Of a stretch of DNA of 64,000 bases, positions 1 to 10,339 are shown piece by piece; positions within the stretch are counted from its first letter, which is position 1; the number at the start of each line of letters is the position of its first letter. Source of the DNA: Chelydra serpentina. Its lineage: Eukaryota; Chordata; Testudines; Chelydridae. The stretch covers positions 1,798,001-1,862,000 of the forward strand of contig JBAIAC010000007.1 of NCBI GenBank assembly GCA_037349315.1, read 5' to 3'. The notes beneath the pieces were generated by a model, which was given only the letters and a program-made list of their open reading frames with translations, did no database searches and was not told the origin of the DNA. The translations under genes were made by a program, and so were the position numbers.

Positions 1-87
1 CAGTTACATCATGTATACATTTATAAGCCTCTCCCCATAAAGCTTTATGGGGTACACCGTCACAACAGCAATCCAGTTACACTAGTC

Positions 88-520
88 ACGCGGGCCACAT
101 GTGGCCCACGGAGTTATTTCCTGCGGCCCGCCATAGGCACCGACTCCACTGGCAGCCAAGCTCCAAACATTACTGAGTGTTTATATTTTATTAAAACCCC
201 TCTTTGCCTTACAGTTTTTAAAAAGTGAATACATTGACTAGGGTTGTGAGTTCAATCCTTGAGGGGGCCATCTGGGGCAAAAATTGGGGATTGGTCCTGC
301 CTTGAGCAGGGGGTTGGACTAGATGACCTCCTAAGGTCCCTTCCAACCCTGATATTCTATGATTCTATGACTTTTAGTAGAATACTATGTTACTCTTCAT
401 TTTTTTCATTTTTGACTATACTTTTGTATCATTGTATGAAAAGGTTTCAGTGCTGCGGCCCTCAGGCCAATTTACTAGTTCTCATGTGGCCCTCGTGATA
501 ATTTGAGTTTGAGATCCCTG
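88..520 (-). mobile_element. Degenerate hAT-type DNA transposon with nested SINE
   Basis: The right end reads inward, on the minus strand, as CAGGGATCTCAAACTCAAAT, a typical hAT-like terminus, followed by paired GGCCACATG / GCGGCCC motifs. The same GGCCACATGTGGCCC and GCGGCCCGCC motifs recur at 90-131, so both flanks of the SINE at 241-369 probably belong to one element. The left terminal repeat is not visible, so the left limit is approximate. No transposase frame is visible. Assignment to hAT is inference from terminus style. Confidence 0.5.
241..369 (+). mobile_element. Turtle tRNA-derived SINE, 5'-truncated
   Basis: This copy matches the other SINEs here from GGTTGTGAGTTCAATCC (the Pol III B box region) through GGACTAGATGACCTCC to the tail ATATTCTATGATTCTATGA. 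The tRNA A-box half is missing. The CR1-like tail is what the partner LINE machinery recognises in this family. It sits inside an older hAT and is therefore the younger insertion. Confidence 0.9.
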
Positions 521-935
521 CCCTAATTGATTTAAGTGTATAGCTTTAAATGGGTTACTGTGATCCACTTATTCAGTGTGACAGCAACATGAATAGGTGT
601 TGCAGGACTTGGAAGCAGACAAATGAGATACTGTACTAACTTTTCACACTTGTTAGATAAGCTCTTCTAGCTGATGGGGGTTCTTGGTAAAATGGGTTTA
701 TCAAACAGTCCCATAGTCCTACCACCACACTCTTAGGGAAGGAAATTTACCATCATTGTTACTAAAAGCAGTTTTTCTTGCCGGAAAAATTGTTGGCCAC
801 AGCTAGGTTCTGATAGAGTAAACCTAGTACAAGAGATAATAGGAGGATATAAGCCAACCACCAAATTCAAGTGTAACAGTGGTATATTTTTTTTTTAATC
901 AAGATCAGAATTTAGGACCCAGAGGAAACCCTTTT
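521..935. other. Unassigned sequence
   Basis: No repeat family or coding signal recognised; a short poly-T run lies near 887-897. Confidence 0.5.
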
Positions 936-939
936 AAGG

Positions 940-1108
940 TGTAATTCTGGCCTTGATTCAGGAAAGCAGTCAATCGTATGCTTAAATCCATCCCTATTCA
1001 GAAAAGCACTTTCCGCACATACTTAGCTTTAAGCTTATGTCTAAGTCCCCTTGACTTCTATGGGACTTAAGCATGTGCTTAAGTGCTTTCCTGCATAGGG
1101 ACTCTGTC
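940..1108. repeat. Old palindromic repeat rich in CTTAAG / GCTTAA
   Basis: The segment has repeated AAGCACTT, GCTTAA and TTAAGC words in both orientations around TTGACTTCTATGGGACTTAA, so it folds imperfectly on itself. Related short pieces occur near 50505-50545 and 56645-56670. It resembles an ancient amniote interspersed repeat; I cannot name the family. Confidence 0.4.
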
Positions 1109-1891
1109 TTGAATTGGGGTCTTTGTGCCCTTAATGACAATGGATTCAACCTGTTGTCACTCAAGCTGCTAATTTTGAAGTCTCCCCTAACACTGGGTAT
1201 AGGCAGCAGCTCCACATAGCAGGGATTTTCCCTTTAGTCTAAAATTCCCAAACGTTAATCAGAAAGAGACATGCTGCATTAGCCACCTGAAACGTAAGGT
1301 ACACCGACCGACCAGCTAAGAACTCCTCCCTCTCTCCAGACATTTTTAACACCCGAGATGGCTATCCGTGAAAAATGAGAAAGCAACAAATTTTCCTTCC
1401 CCATCTCCCCTCTCCAGTTTGTTCATTCTGCATTTGACAGCACTTTCAGTGTAGACCGATTCCCTACTTCAGTGCTTCCCCTCCAGCATCAGACTCTGCG
1501 CAGATCTTTCACAAAGCAACAGACTAAACAAAAGCACTTTAAAATAGGAAAATTTGATTGTAAGCCACAAGCCCTGGGAGGGGGACCCAGGGGTAGGAGT
1601 AGTATCTTACACCACTACTTACTAAGTTTTGTTTTGTTTTTTATTGTATTTGTTTGTTTGTTTTTTAAACTGACTAAATTTCCAGTGGATGACTAACGGG
1701 GTCAACCGCCTCCTGAGACCCGACCTTATGGCCAGGGGTGACTCTTCCTCAGCTGCCTTCTGCTCAGTTCCCAGGAATAATCCACAAAGGTTTTCTGTCC
1801 AGTGACACCCCTCCTGGGGGTCTGGGCTTATTAACAGAACAGTTTAAAACAATCCTGAAAGTCAAGTCTCAAAATAAGCTTCACCCAGCCC
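1109..1891. other. Unassigned sequence with a T/TG-rich patch
   Basis: No gene or clear transposon. A T/TG-rich low-complexity stretch lies at about 1625-1668. Confidence 0.5.
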
Positions 1892-2240
1892 CATAGGCAC
1901 CAACTTCCACTGTTCCCGGTGGGTGCTCGACCCCGCCTCTGCACCACCTTTGCCCTGCCCCCATTCCACCCCTTCCCCAAAGTCCCCGCCCCTGCCCTGC
2001 CTCCTCCCCTGAGCACACCACATCCCCGCTTCTCCCCCCTCCCTCCTGGAAAGTCCTAAGTGCCGCCAAACAGCTGTTTGGTGGCGGGAAGCACTGGGAG
2101 GTAGGCAGAGAAGCAGGGACGTGGCGTGCTCAGGGCGGGGGAGGAGGTGAGGTGGGGCGGGGGGGGACAAGGGGAGCTTGGCTGCCGGTGGGTGCAGAGC
2201 ACCCACTAATTTTTCCCTGTGGGTGCTCTGCCCCTGCTGC
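1892..2240 (-). mobile_element. CATAGGCGCC-type non-autonomous hAT (copy 1)
   Basis: It starts with CATAGGCACCAACTTCCACT, matching the minus-strand reading of the right end of the copy at 33402-33688. It then has GGTGGGTGCTCGACCCCGCC, a GC-rich interior with the inverted pair CAGCTGTTTGGTGGCGGG, and ends near CCCTGTGGGTGCTCTGCCCC. The final terminal bases at the right are absent, so the copy is truncated or decayed. No coding capacity. Three other copies in this window have 8-bp target duplications, which supports hAT mobilisation. Confidence 0.75.
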
Positions 2241-3429
2241 TCTCCCCCTGGTTTTTCAGGGTTCCTGCAGGAGCCTTGCTACTCCCCTTTTTTTCCATCA
2301 GCTGCTCCCAGGCTTCTGTCCTGTCTGGTGGGAGAGTTAAACCCCCTGGCCCAAGGACTAGCCCAGGAGTCTGTCCCTTCCTCCCTTCTCTCTCCAGGCC
2401 TGGCCGGAGTTAATCACATGACCTATCACATGACCTCATTCAGTATTACCCACCTAGGGAGATGAGCACATCTAGTCACAGGGGGGGCTGGGCCCCGTTT
2501 TCCCTTAAAGGGCCAGCCACCCTGTGACTGTGACCCCCTAAAACTACGTTTGATTCCCATCTCTTTGCACCCAACCCCTCCTAGATCCCACAGCTGCCAG
2601 ACGGAAGGCAGCGATTAAAACACATTCCTTAGGTGCTGCTGAATAATCTTGGTGTTTTGAAGAGACTGAAGCACACTTTGCTCCAACAGCACAGCAGTTT
2701 CCAGAGAGTGCTGAGAGGGCACCGTTTAATTTCAACGGCATAGCAATAAGCCTCCCTTTGTCTAAATGCTCTGCACACCGGGAAAACCTGGGAGCGGGAG
2801 ATTCTCTCCTACTTCTGAGCAAAACCTAAATTACCTACAAATTACCATTTAAAAAAACCTCATCCTCTGACTTCAGAGTCGCACTAGGGGGATCAGAGCT
2901 CTAATTTCACCTCGTGTGGGCTGTCCTTATGGGAACCGGATTCCAGATCTGTGAAAATCTTACCCACAAAGTCCATGTCACATAGACATATTCCTCCTTC
3001 CTAACCAGGTGCCACAAGACTCTTTGTCCCTCAACCAGGAAACTGCAGGTCTTGTCCCACTTTTAGCTCCCGCTGAGGTGCTCCGTGATGTCACCCTAAT
3101 GGTCTCTGATTGTTTCTGGAGACTAGGGGAGACTGAGAAATGTAAGGCCACTGAAATGTTTGGGATTCTTGTTTCTCTTTGAAGCTGCTCATTTTACACC
3201 CCACAAAAATCTTCCTTCCTGCTGTAGAGGATCTGTATATTGCAAGCAATAGACGAGATGAGATGCTGTCCCTCATTGAAAAATCGCCCATTGATTTAAA
3301 TGGGTCTAGGATTTCACCCACTGCACACATTGGTAAATAGGAGTAGAGCCCTTATCTTCAAGCCCCATTAATATAGGTGTCTGCGAGTGGAGCAAAGGGA
3401 GAATTCCTGCAGCTACTAGTACTCTAGCA
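2241..3429. other. Unassigned sequence
   Basis: No recognised gene. A segment at 2460-2545 holds a short inverted pair (AGTCACAGGG / CCCTGTGACTGT) that may be the end of an unidentified DNA element. Nothing else stands out. Confidence 0.45.
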
Positions 3430-3642
3430 AGAATAATACCTAGCTTTTATGTAGCCCCTCTTCATCGGGAGATCTCAAAGCGCTTTACAAAGGAGGTCAG
3501 TATCGTCTCCATTTTACACGTGGGGAAACTGAGGCACCGGGCAGTGGAGTGACTTGCCCATTGTCACCCAGCAGGCCAGTGGAGGAGCTAGGAATAGAAC
3601 CCAGGTCTCCTGAGTCCCAGTCCAGTGCTCTGTCTGCTAAAC
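3430..3642 (-). repeat. MIR/CORE-SINE-type repeat
   Basis: Visible landmarks are AAGCGCTTTACAAAGGAGG, CCATTTTACACGTGGGGAAA, CTGAGGCACCGGGCAG, GACTTGCCC and GAACCCAGGTCTCC. These are the reverse of the MIR-type order (tRNA-like head, core, tail), so the insertion is on the minus strand. It is old and degenerate. Its right end is interrupted by the hAT-like element starting at about 3643. Confidence 0.8.
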
Positions 3643-4261
3643 CAGCAGTTCTCAACCTGGAGGCAGGGTCCGTGAGTCCTTTGTGGGGGGCGCTGGGCCC
3701 CCCCTGCTGAAACCCTGAGCCCCGGTGCCCCCCTACAGACCTGAAACCGGGAGCAGCGCTGATCCCCAGTGCCCCCCATGGGGCTGAAGCTAGGAATGGT
3801 GCGGGGCTGAAGCCCCGAGTTCCCCCCCCTCCCCCCTCCTGGCTGAAGCTGGGAATGGCGGGGCTGAATCCCCGAGCTCCCCTCTTTCCCCCCCCCCCCC
3901 CCCCCCCGCCTGAAGCTGGGAATGGGGCTGAAGCCTTGAGCCCATAGGCCGAGTTGAGGGGGCACAAGGGTGTTGCCACCCCCAAACTGCAGTGCCTTAC
4001 CCAGAGTGGGCCTGTCCTGGGGGCAGCTCCACCCCCACACCGCCTCCTCTCCCTCCGCCCCCCCTCAGGCCCCGCCCTCGGGTCAGATCCTGGGCGGGAA
4101 GCTGGACCCAGGCAGCTGCTCCTCTGGCTGTGGTGCTGCCTTGCTGGTGCCCGGGGTTGCGGCTGCTCCCAGCCCCCTTTGCCTGCGCACGCAGCCGGGC
4201 AGAGCTGCTCAGGCTCCGGGGGCTGGCAGAGGCCTCCAAAAGAAAAAGGTTGAGAACCCAG
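3643..4261. mobile_element. GC-rich non-autonomous hAT-like element with internal ~55-65 bp repeats
   Basis: The left end is CAGCAGTTCTCAACCTGG and the right end is AAAGGTTGAGAACCCAG, inverted copies sharing the TTCTCAACC core typical of hAT termini. Inside, a unit containing GGCTGAAGCTGGGAATGG recurs near 3780, 3840 and 3908, with poly-C stretches between. I could not find an 8-bp target duplication. Long open frames here on both strands are by-products of GC richness, not genes. Confidence 0.65.
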
Positions 4262-4466
4262 TAATAGTAAGGCCTTCATCCTCTCTGCGGTCCGGCCATT
4301 AGGTGGCAACGTCACTCACACCTTTGACTTACCTATTCATTGTGTCTTGTCTGCAGCCTGGGGGTTACTTACTCTTCACCAGGGAGGAGACGTTCCCACA
4401 AGCCACGAGCAGATGCACTACGCTCTCTAGCGTTTGCCAGTGTACAGCCATTGCATGTCTTGCTAT

Positions 4467-5040
4467 CAGGGCCGGCTCTAGGATTTTTGCTGCCCCAAGC
4501 AAAAAAAATGTTGGCCGCCCCCCTACCCCCCTGCTTTTTTTTTCTTGCCCCACCCCCGCCTCAACTCCGCCCCTTCCCCAAATCCCCAGCCCCGCCTCCT
4601 CCCCTGCAGGTGCTACATTTCCCCCACCCCATTGCTTCCTGTGCCGCAAGCCCCCGCCCTAGCTCACCTCCGCTCTGCCATGGCCGCTCGGGTTCTCCCC
4701 CTCCCTCCTTGGCTTGCCAGGCACGGGTTTTGCATGCTGCCGCTCGGGTTCTCCCCCCCAGGCTTTCAAGCCGAGCGTCCCCCTCCCTCCCAGGCTTGCG
4801 GCGCGTGACCGCGCCACGGCCGCTCGTGTTCTCCCCCTCCCTCCCAGGCTCTCAAGCCTGGGAGGGAAGGAGGGAGAGAGGGGGAGAAGCGACGCGCGAA
4901 TCAGCAGTTTCCGCGGTGCGTGAAAGCCGAGCGGCGGCGGCGGTGAGCTGAAGCGGCCGGGGCCGGCGCCAGAATGCCGCCCCTAGAAATCTGCCGCCTC
5001 AAGCACTAGCTTGTTTTGCTGGTGCCTCGAGCCGGCCCTG
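4467..5040. mobile_element. Complete 574-bp non-autonomous hAT with perfect target duplication
   Basis: Terminal inverted repeats CAGGGCCGGCTCTAGGATTT and (minus strand) CAGGGCCGGCTCGAGGCACC bound the element. The flanking 8-bp duplication CTTGCTAT at 4459-4466 and 5041-5048 is perfect. The interior is CG-rich, with repeated CCGCTCG(G/T)GTTCTCCCC units near 4684, 4740 and 4822. There is no transposase, so it must have been moved by an autonomous hAT elsewhere. The open frame at 4340-4951 is a composition artefact. Confidence 0.9.
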
Positions 5041-5204
5041 CTTGCTATCTTATGTTACCCCTGTTTTAACAGATTCTCTGAATCCGAAAAGTCTGACCCG
5101 TGAGCCTCCAGTTTAGACTGTATCCCCTGGGTGGAAATTGACGCACTCACCATAGAATTTATCTTGAAAAATGCTAAGCTGTGTACAGACACCCAGTAAG
5201 AGGC

Positions 5205-5330
5205 AGTCCCCATCCCAAAGATCTTACAGTGTAAACAGATAACGGGTGGGATGGAAAACAGGCACAGAAATAGATTGTCACGGTCATGCAGCAAGCCTGG
5301 GGTAGCACTGAGATTTGAACGGTCTCCTCC
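5205..5330 (-). repeat. Old MIR/L3-like fragment
   Basis: CAGTCCCCATCCCAAAGATC, TTACAGTG and GATTTGAACGGTCTCC match, in order, degenerate features of the family better preserved at 44955-45115. Assignment is tentative. Confidence 0.4.
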
Positions 5331-5382
5331 CATAGACGACGTTGCTGCAAAACAGGAGTTCTGTCATGTGCAAGTTTAAGGA

Positions 5383-5458
5383 TGATGGGTTATCAGAAAG
5401 GTTCAAACATTGGACCTTCAGATCCCCCGCATGTACCTCTACCACCTGAGCTAAAGGG
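5383..5458 (-). repeat. tRNA-like SINE head
   Basis: On the minus strand the segment reads TTAGCTCAGGTGGTAGAGGT (an A-box-like TAGCTCAGGTGG), then about 30 bases later TGTTTGAACCTTT (a degraded B box, compare GGTTCGANTCC). It does not fold as a convincing tRNA, so it is probably an old tRNA-derived SINE. A similar piece lies at 11628-11690. Confidence 0.45.
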
Positions 5459-5502
5459 GTAACTGTTTCACATCCCACGATCACTCACTGTAATAATGAC
5501 AG

Positions 5503-5702
5503 AGTCCGGTGGCACCTTATAGACTAACAGACGTATTGGAGCATAAGCTTTCGTAGGTGAATACCCACTTCGTTGGAAGTGGGTATTACTATTCACCCAC
5601 GAAAGCTTATGCTCCAGTACGTCTGTTAGTCCATAAGGTGCCACAGGACTCTTTGTCGCTTCTACAGTTCCAGACCAACACGGCTACCCCTCTGCTACTT
5701 GA
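5503..5702. mobile_element. Palindromic Penelope-like 3'-end insertion (copy 1)
   Basis: The left half is antisense (GTGGCACCTTATAGACTAAC ... AGCATAAGCTTTCG). The right half is sense (CGAAAGCTTATGCT ... GTTAGTCCATAAGGTGCC ... CCAGACCAACACGGCTACCC). The two halves cover the same part of the element and meet near 5572 in CTTCGTTGGAAG. A 17-bp target duplication, CACTGTAATAATGACAG at 5486-5502 and 5703-5719 (one mismatch), shows both halves arrived as one insertion. The family is identified from the coding-bearing copy at 59467-60345. Confidence 0.85.
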
Positions 5703-5794
5703 CACTGTAATAACGACAGCTGGTAGCACTGCTCTTAAGGTTGTCCAACACTTCCCATTATAAGACCCCATTTTCAGTGGCTTGTAACTTTTGT

Positions 5795-5905
5795 CCCTCA
5801 GTTCCCCATCCGTAAAATGGGGCAAATACCTCTCATCTCATAGGGATGCTGTGAAAATAAATCAGGTCTGTATTTGTGAAGCGCTCCGATACTGTCGTGA
5901 TGAGG
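5795..5905 (+). repeat. MIR-type SINE fragment
   Basis: CCTCAGTTCCCCATCCGTAA, AATGGGGCAAATACCTC, TCATAGGGATGCTGTGA and TGTGAAGCGCTCCGATA follow the MIR core order on the plus strand. Confidence 0.7.
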
Positions 5906-6845
5906 ACCACAGACAACCCCAGAGGGAAACCGATCATTCTGATTTCAGAGCCGGGTTTGAGTAGCGTGGGGTGAACAAGGCCTTGGAATGCATTGTAGAA
6001 TGAGGAGAAAACAAAACACTGGATAGATGCTCGTTACTGAGCACTGTCCATCCTGTGCACTGAATAAGGCGGGTCCTGTGAATAAAATAATATGTGATCA
6101 TGTAATTAAAGACTCATCATGCATGCACACGAGGGGGCCAAATTAAGCTCCTCAGGCATCCTTCATTGTAGCATTTCCTACATGTTCAGTGCTTGGCTTT
6201 GCAATGTTCCTTTAACGCAGTATTGTATGGAATACGGAATGCACGATGAGGTGGTGGGGCATAAAACTTTTAACGGCATGAAATAGCGATATTGGGGTTA
6301 GCTGGGTGTGGCAAAGCCATGAGTGAGGTTATGCAGGTTATTCCAAATGCATGCTGATAAAACCTTCATACCACACCGCCAGGTAGTCGGTGTATCCCCA
6401 GGGATATTACAGAACACCCACTTTCGAAATGTTAGAGAGTTCTAAAAACTTTTATTGGGGCTATTTCTTGTGTCCCTCCACCTGTGAAACCAGAGGGGGC
6501 GGGGAGAGAAATGTAAATTAATACATTGAAAATATCTCGAAATGTCCCCTGAAATAGCTTTTCTGCACATTAAAACATCAGAGCTTAAAGAAACCCAGTT
6601 GCTCAGGGGTTTGCTGGGAACCTCCCCTTAAAACGGTTTAAGTTCCTGTTTCTAGCTCTGCTGCAGTGCTAGATACCAGACCTTCAGCCAATCACTAGCG
6701 CAGGTCTTCAGAGGGGGTGTGGTACTGGGGGAGGGGAAGTTCCACACTGGGGGAGGGGGGATTATTTTTGTGCCAGGCTGCTTGTATTTTTCTGAATGGT
6801 GGCTGCATGAAGCTGCTCAGAGGGTTGGTATGTTAAAGGAAGTCT
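5906..6845. other. Unassigned sequence
   Basis: No recognised element or gene. An internal GGGGGAGGGGAAG purine-rich patch lies near 6725-6760. Confidence 0.5.
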
Positions 6846-6848
6846 TTA

Positions 6849-7496
6849 GGATATGTCTGTGTGCAATGAGACACCCACAGCTGGCCCATGCCAGCTGACA
6901 GGCCAAGGGGCTGTTTAACTGTGATGTAGACCAGTGGTTCTCAACCTTTCCAGACGACTGTACCCCTTTCAGGAGTCTGATTTGTCTTGTGTACCCCCAA
7001 GTTCCACCTCACTGAAAAACTACTTGCTTACAAAAATCAGGCATAAAAATACAAAAGTGTCCCAGCACACTAGTACTGAAAAACTGCTGACTTTCTCATT
7101 TTTACCATCTAATTATACAATTAATTGGAATATAAATATTGTACTTACATTTCAGTGTATAGTATAAACAAGTCATCGTCCGTATGAAATTTTAGGTTGT
7201 ACTGACTTTGCTAAGTGCTTTGCATGTAGCCTGTTGTAAAACTAGGCAACTATCTAGAAGCGTCGATGTACCCCCTGGAGGACCTCTGTGTACCTCTGGG
7301 TGAGAACCACTAGTGTAGACATTCCAGCTCAGGTTAGAACCTGGGCTCAAGGACCTTGCGAGGTGGGGGGGTCCCAGAGCTTGGGCTGCTGCCTCAGCCT
7401 GAATGTCTACATCACACTTAAACAGCCCCTTAGCCTGAGACCAAGTCAGCTGGTATGGGCCAACCGCAGATGTCTAATTGCAGTGTAGACGTACCC
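6849..7496. mobile_element. Harbinger-like MITE, interrupted by a hAT
   Basis: The ends GGATATGTCTGTGTGCAATG and (minus strand) GGGTACGTCTACACTGCAAT are inverted repeats. A TTA trinucleotide flanks both sides (6846-6848, 7497-7499), the target choice of PIF/Harbinger elements. The inner arms also pair (GCTGGCCCATGCCAGCTGAC against GTCAGCTGGTATGGGCC). A hAT at 6932-7312 splits it, so this MITE is the older insertion. No transposase is present. Confidence 0.8.
6932..7312. mobile_element. Non-autonomous hAT nested in a Harbinger-like MITE
   Basis: Terminal inverted repeats are CAGTGGTTCTCAACC and (minus strand) TAGTGGTTCTCACCC. The 8-bp target duplication is ATGTAGAC (6924-6931) / GTGTAGAC (7313-7320), one mismatch. 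The interior is AT-rich and carries no transposase domain. Confidence 0.88.
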
Positions 7497-7499
7497 TTA

Positions 7500-8380
7500 G
7501 TGGGCAGAGTGCAGGTTAGAGAAATCTAAGGTTCATTGTAAACCGCGATTTATTACCCACGGAGATCCATCCCCATGTGCAGAGAGGGTTAGTGCTCACT
7601 GCAGGAGCAGCTGTTAGCACAAAGCGCCTCTGCAAATAGACGCAGACGTTTAATTATGGAATCTCTGGTGTTTACAACACTTCCAGAGATCAGTAAGAGA
7701 CAAGAGCTACTCTTCTTAACCTCCCCACACAGATGGAGCTAGGCGACACGTAGCATTTTTCTGATGAGTGACTCCTCGAGAAAAATAGCGGCATGGTTAA
7801 GAGTAAAGTTTGCGCTAATTATAGCAAGGTCCTTCCAGCTCTGTCATACATTTCCATGTAATCATTAGCTTCTTGCAAAATATCCACTCCTCCGACAGTA
7901 GCCTAGCGCTGGTCTTGGGAATCTAGCTTTTTCTTTGTTTAAAAAAAATGGGCCTTCTTATAAGGAGGATAGTGATAAAGAACGGAGAATTTTAAAATTG
8001 GGAATTATGAGGGCATATTTTCCTCTTTCCCTATTGCAGGTGGCTATGTATTAACTCCCATTCTCTGCCTTTCTGCCGAAAGCCTGCAAAATCATATACA
8101 CCACTAAGTGTATATTTTATCGCACGTCTTGTGATACTTGGGGGCTTTCTTAAAGCCCCAACTCCTGGACGCACGTGATTAGGAAAGAATCTAAACTTCT
8201 GTTGTTGTTTTTTAAAGTAAGGTTTTAGCCACCGTGGCTGGGGAGAAAAGCTTAAAAATGTGACCCTGCTGCACCCCAAATGCTCAAAAACAGAGACAAA
8301 TAAAATAACCCCCAAATCACTCAGATTTTTAAGCCAATCTTGTGATTTTTTTTGGGAGCCTGACTCAATTCAATTCCTAC
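7500..8380. other. Unassigned sequence
   Basis: No gene or repeat recognised. Low G+C blocks at 7925-8000 are not simple repeats. Confidence 0.5.
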
Positions 8381-8967
8381 AATTTCTATGATATTGTAGG
8401 ACTGGAAATGAACATGACAAATTATCTAGTCCAGTCCTCTGCACTGAGGCAGGGCTGAGTGTTCTCTAGACCATCCCTGAGTAGGTGTTTGTCTAGCCTG
8501 TTCTTGAAAACCTCCAATGGTGAGATTCCACAACCTCCCTGGGCAATTTGTTCCTGTGCTTAATAACCCTGACAGAAGTTTTTCTTAATGTCCAATCTAA
8601 ACCTCGCTTACTGCAATTTAAGCCCATTGCTTCTTGTCCTATCCTCAGTGGTTAAGGAGATCAATTTATCACCCTCATCTTTATAACAACCTTTTATGTA
8701 CTTGAAGGCTGTCTTCGTGTCCCCCCTCAATCTTCTGTTCTCCAGACTAAACCAACCCCATTTTTTCAGTATTTTCTCCTAGGTCATGCTTTCTAGAACT
8801 TTAATCATTTTTCTTGCTCTCCTCTGGACTTTCTCCAATTTGTCCACATCTTCCCTGAAATATGATGCCCAGAACTGGACACAGTACTCCAGATGAGCCC
8901 ACATCAGTGCTGAGTAGAGTAGAAGAATTACTTCTTGTCTTTCTTACAACAGTCCTCCTAATGCATC
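8381..8967 (-). mobile_element. CR1 LINE 3' part (older host copy, left segment)
   Basis: CR1 3' end on the minus strand. The terminus starts at about 8381 (TTTCTATGATATTGTAGGAC), then GTCCAGTCCTCTGCACTGAG and the reverse of the ORF2 C-terminal region (CCAGAACTGGACACAGTACT). It breaks off after CTCCTAATGCATC where a second CR1 is inserted, and continues at 9846. 5'-truncated, as is usual for CR1. Confidence 0.9.
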
Positions 8968-9845
8968 ATAAGAATAAGAACATAAGATCGGCCATACTGG
9001 GTCAGACCAAAGGTCCATCAAGCCCAGTATTCTGTCCTCTGACAGTCACCAGTGCCAGGTGCCCCAAAGGGAATGAACAGACAGGTTATCATCAAGTGAT
9101 CCATGCCCTGTCACCCAATCCCAGCTTCTGGCAAACAGAGGCTAGGGACACCATTCCTATCCATCCTGGCTAATAGCCATTGATGGACCTATCTTCCATG
9201 AATCTATCTAGCTCCCTTTTGAACCCCTTTATAGTCTTGGCCTTCACAACACCCTCTGACAAGGATTTCCAGAGGTTGACAGTGCGGTGTGTGGAAAAAA
9301 TACTTTCTTGTGTTTCTTTTAAACCTGCTACCTATTAATTTCATATGTTGGCCCCTTATTCTTGTATTATGAGAAGGAGTAAATAACACTTCCTTATTTA
9401 CTTTCTCTATACCGCTCATGATTTTATAGACCTCTATCATATCCCCCCCTTAGTCGCTTCTTTTCCCAGCTGAAACAGCCCCAGTCTTATTAATCTCTCC
9501 TTATATGGAAGCCGTTCTATACTCCTAATAATTTTTGTTGCCCTTTTCTGAACCTTTTCCAGTTCCAATATATCTTTTTTTGAGATGGGGCGACCGCATC
9601 TGCACACAGTATTCAAGGTGTGGGCGTACCATGGATTTATATAGAGGCAATACGATACTTTCTGGCTTCTTATCTATCCCTTTCTTGATGATTCCCAACA
9701 TTCTGTTCACTTTTTTAACTGCCGCTGCACATTGAGTGGATGATTTCAGAGAACTATCCACAATGACTCCAAGATCTCTTTCTTGAGTGGTAACAGCTAA
9801 TTTAGACCCCATCATTATATATGTATAGTTAGGATTATGTTTTCC
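8968..9845 (-). mobile_element. Second CR1 LINE, inserted into the first
   Basis: The 3' terminus on the left reads, on the minus strand, ...CTTGATGGACCTTTGGTCTG / ACCCAGTATGGCCGATCTTA / TGTTCTTAT, the usual end of one CR1 group. Rightward lies the reverse of the ORF2 C-terminus. Sequence of the first CR1 resumes immediately to the right, so this copy is younger. 5'-truncated. Confidence 0.9.
9204..9840 (-). pseudogene. CR1 ORF2 C-terminal reverse-transcriptase fragment
   Basis: This is the end of the CR1 ORF2 polyprotein (endonuclease plus reverse transcriptase), which copies CR1 RNA at a nicked target. What remains is the thumb/C-terminal part. An open stretch at 9525-9815 contains ERDLGVIVDSSLK, LPLYKSMVRPHLEYCVQ and SPHLKKR, hallmarks of this region. 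A second open stretch at 9204-9440 in another frame contains [13 protein letters not shown] and [13 protein letters not shown], the very C-terminus. The frame break between them and the absence of the catalytic palm and endonuclease show it is dead. The family call is firm; exact subfamily is not determined. Confidence 0.9.
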
Positions 9846-10130
9846 ATCCTAGAATGATCACTTTTTTGTGACGGTATTACGTTGTTGACTCATATTTCGT
9901 TTGTGATCCACTATAACCCCCAGATCACTTGCCGCAGTACTCCTTCCTAGGCAGTCATTTCCCATTTTGTGTTTGTGCAATTGATTATTCCATCCTAAAT
10001 ATAGTATTTTTCATTTGTCCTTGTTGAATTTCATCCTCTTTGTCAGACCATTTCTCCCGTTTGTCATGATCATTTTGAATTTAAAATGCCATCAATTTGT
10101 TGGGTTTTTTTAACCTTCTCTCTACTATGT
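9846..10130 (-). mobile_element. CR1 LINE (older host copy, right segment)
   Basis: Continues the CR1 broken at 8967: AGAATGATCACTTTTT, GTTGTTGACTCATATTTCG, GTGATCCACTATAACCCCCA and CCTAGGCAGTCATTTCCCAT are the expected next segments, matching the CR1 at 31611-32500 in order. It decays past about 10100. Confidence 0.88.
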
Positions 10131-10339
10131 ATGTTATATTCTAGCATTTTGAAAAGCTGCGGGTGTACATTTATCTAGCCCCTAAGAATGCCCTTGCTGG
10201 GGATAGATTTGTTGACAGATTTCAAATTCTAAGTGCCCAGTGTCATCTATCAAAGCTGGGTCTTACTGCTTTAAAAGTAAAGCCCACCGTGATTTAAATA
10301 ATAATAAAAAATGTTAAATTTCTACACTATATTTCAACC

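Noticed and set aside
3497..4315. 272-codon open frame on the minus strand
   Set aside because: It spans a MIR and a GC-rich hAT-like element with poly-C tracts; proline/glycine-rich low complexity on both strands. Composition artefact.
4340..4951. 203-codon open frame on the plus strand
   Set aside because: It lies in a GC-rich non-autonomous hAT with internal repeats and has no domain similarity.
3700..4960. CpG island promoter of a host gene
   Set aside because: The GC-rich sequence is fully explained by two transposons with terminal repeats; no adjacent exon is seen.
5383..5458. A functional tRNA gene
   Set aside because: Only A- and B-box-like words are present; no acceptor or anticodon stem forms.
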